Below, one piece after another: positions 32,523 through 33,412 of a DNA stretch of 33,412 nucleotides; within the stretch, counting starts at the first letter, position 1; the number at the start of each line of letters is the position of its first letter. Below the pieces are notes generated by a model. That model was not told where the DNA came from. It saw only the letters and a program-made list of their open reading frames with translations, and ran no database searches. Source of the stretch: Methylobacter sp. Lineage in GTDB: Bacteria > Pseudomonadota > Gammaproteobacteria > Methylococcales > Methylomonadaceae. The position numbers and the translations under genes were made by a program. The DNA lies in NCBI GenBank assembly GCA_030699385.1, contig JAUYMY010000077.1:1-33412 (forward strand), read 5' to 3'.

Positions 32523-33374
32523 ATGAATGAAAAAAATATTAAAGTCCTCACGGACCTGCAAAAAGCCAACATTGCATTGGAGGCGATGAAAAATGTTCCC
32601 GAGCTTAAACCTCAGGATCATCGGTTTCGTCAGGCGGTGGAATCGGCACCTAACGCGATAGTGATGGTCAATGAGTCGGGCATCATCCTGATGGTCAATT
32701 TACAAACGGAGGCCTCTTTCGGTTACCCGCGCACTGAATTAGTCGGACAACCGATTGAAATGCTGGTGCCGGAGCGCTTTCGCAGCGCCCATATCGGCTT
32801 TCGGCAGGCCTACCTTGCCGATCCCGTGTCCAGACCCATGGGTGCCGGACGGGATCTCTACGGATTACGCAAAGACGGGACTGAACTTCCCGTTGAAATC
32901 GGGCTCGGCTTCCTTAAGGATGAGAGTGGCGTTACCGTCATTGCCTCCATTGTCGACATCACCGAACGCAAGCGCCTGGAACATCGGTTTCGTCAGGCGG
33001 TGGAATCGGCGCCTAACGCAATAGTGATGGTCAATAAGGAAGGCGTCATCCTGATGGTCAATTTGCAAACAGAGACCTCTTTCGGTTACCCGCGCACTGA
33101 ATTAATCGGACAACCGGTTGAAATGCTGGTGCCGGAACGCTTTCGCAGCGCCCATATCGGCTTTCGGCAGGCCTACCTTGCCGATCCCGTGTCCAGGCCC
33201 ATGGGCGCCGGACGGGATCTCTACGGAGTGCGCAAAGACGGGACTGAATTTCCCGTTGAAATAGGACTCGGCCTAGCCTGTCGAAACGCCATCTACCAAG
33301 CCGCAAATATTATTAATATTCAATCACCTAAAAATCATACCGGATACAATATATCGACAAAAACGACAGCTTAA
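32523..33374 (+). CDS. Twin-PAS sensor protein, apparently truncated
   Basis: A 283-residue protein with two nearly identical PAS domains, at about 33-150 and 154-250, repeating every 121 residues (363 bases). Each has FRQAVESAPNAIVMVN, FGYPRTELxGQPxEMLVPER and GRDLYGxRKDGTExPVEIGL. The first ends with the usual DITERKRLE linker. The second breaks off after VEIGLG and is followed by 33 unrelated residues (from LACRNAIYQAAN) to the stop. No kinase, GGDEF, EAL or HTH output domain is present, so it is probably the N-terminal part of a former PAS sensor kinase or cyclase. No membrane helix is seen. The ribosome site is weak. Confidence 0.75.
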   Translation: MNEKNIKVLTDLQKANIALEAMKNVPELKPQDHRFRQAVESAPNAIVMVNESGIILMVNLQTEASFGYPRTELVGQPIEMLVPERFRSAHIGFRQAYLADPVSRPMGAGRDLYGLRKDGTELPVEIGLGFLKDESGVTVIASIVDITERKRLEHRFRQAVESAPNAIVMVNKEGVILMVNLQTETSFGYPRTELIGQPVEMLVPERFRSAHIGFRQAYLADPVSRPMGAGRDLYGVRKDGTEFPVEIGLGLACRNAIYQAANIINIQSPKNHTGYNISTKTTA

Positions 33375-33412
33375 GCTGCTTTTATTTTTCTCATAAAACC
33401 ACTTATCAATAA

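Overview
The window looks like a chromosomal segment of a gammaproteobacterium of moderate GC content. TrmB, the DosC-type cyclase, PyrE, HemW, Rpe, TrpE/TrpG and PurM all resemble gammaproteobacterial versions. The mix of genes and the abundance of TTCGTG-type intergenic repeats would suit a Methylobacter-like methanotroph, but no methane-oxidation gene is present, so that placement is an inference. No tRNA, rRNA or CRISPR array was seen.

Layout: 113-2196 (+) trmB and a globin-coupled haem diguanylate cyclase of the DosC type. 2284-6435 (-) a dynamin-like GTPase, pyrE and hemW. 6478-8870 (+) a QseB/QseC-like two-component system whose sensor region is internally duplicated. 9081-9752 (+) rpe. 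9869-12314 is an accessory patch: a VapBC-type toxin-antitoxin pair, a DUF1640 coiled-coil membrane protein, a palindromic mobile repeat, a HEPN (Swt1-type) gene split by a one-base frameshift in an A9 run, and a broken antitoxin remnant. 12355-14429 (+) trpE-trpG.

14538-22101 (-) is a four-gene set: TonB-dependent receptor, exported membrane-anchored CobN-like chelatase, ExbB/TolQ-like channel and DUF2149 protein. This is the logic of the hmuR-hmuS-hmuU-hmuV genes of Bacteroidota haem-uptake loci, so I read it as a tetrapyrrole (haem or corrinoid) import and periplasmic chelation/dechelation system powered by its own ExbB/ExbD-like motor. A 1375-residue exported polytopic membrane protein of unknown function (22583-26710, +) diverges from it across a 457-base control region.

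26859-31509 holds trmN, purM, a small exported protein, chrA and a DoxX-family protein. It is bounded by two copies of one palindromic element in opposite orientation (26727-26857 and 32228-32349); their 19-bp stems differ at four positions, all four compensated. A degraded group II intron reverse transcriptase lies against the right copy. The window closes with a sensor-like protein of two nearly identical PAS domains that has lost any output domain.

The strongest leads are the periplasmic CobN/ExbB/DUF2149/TonB-receptor system with its unknown divergent partner, the covarying repeat element and its family, and the split HEPN gene.
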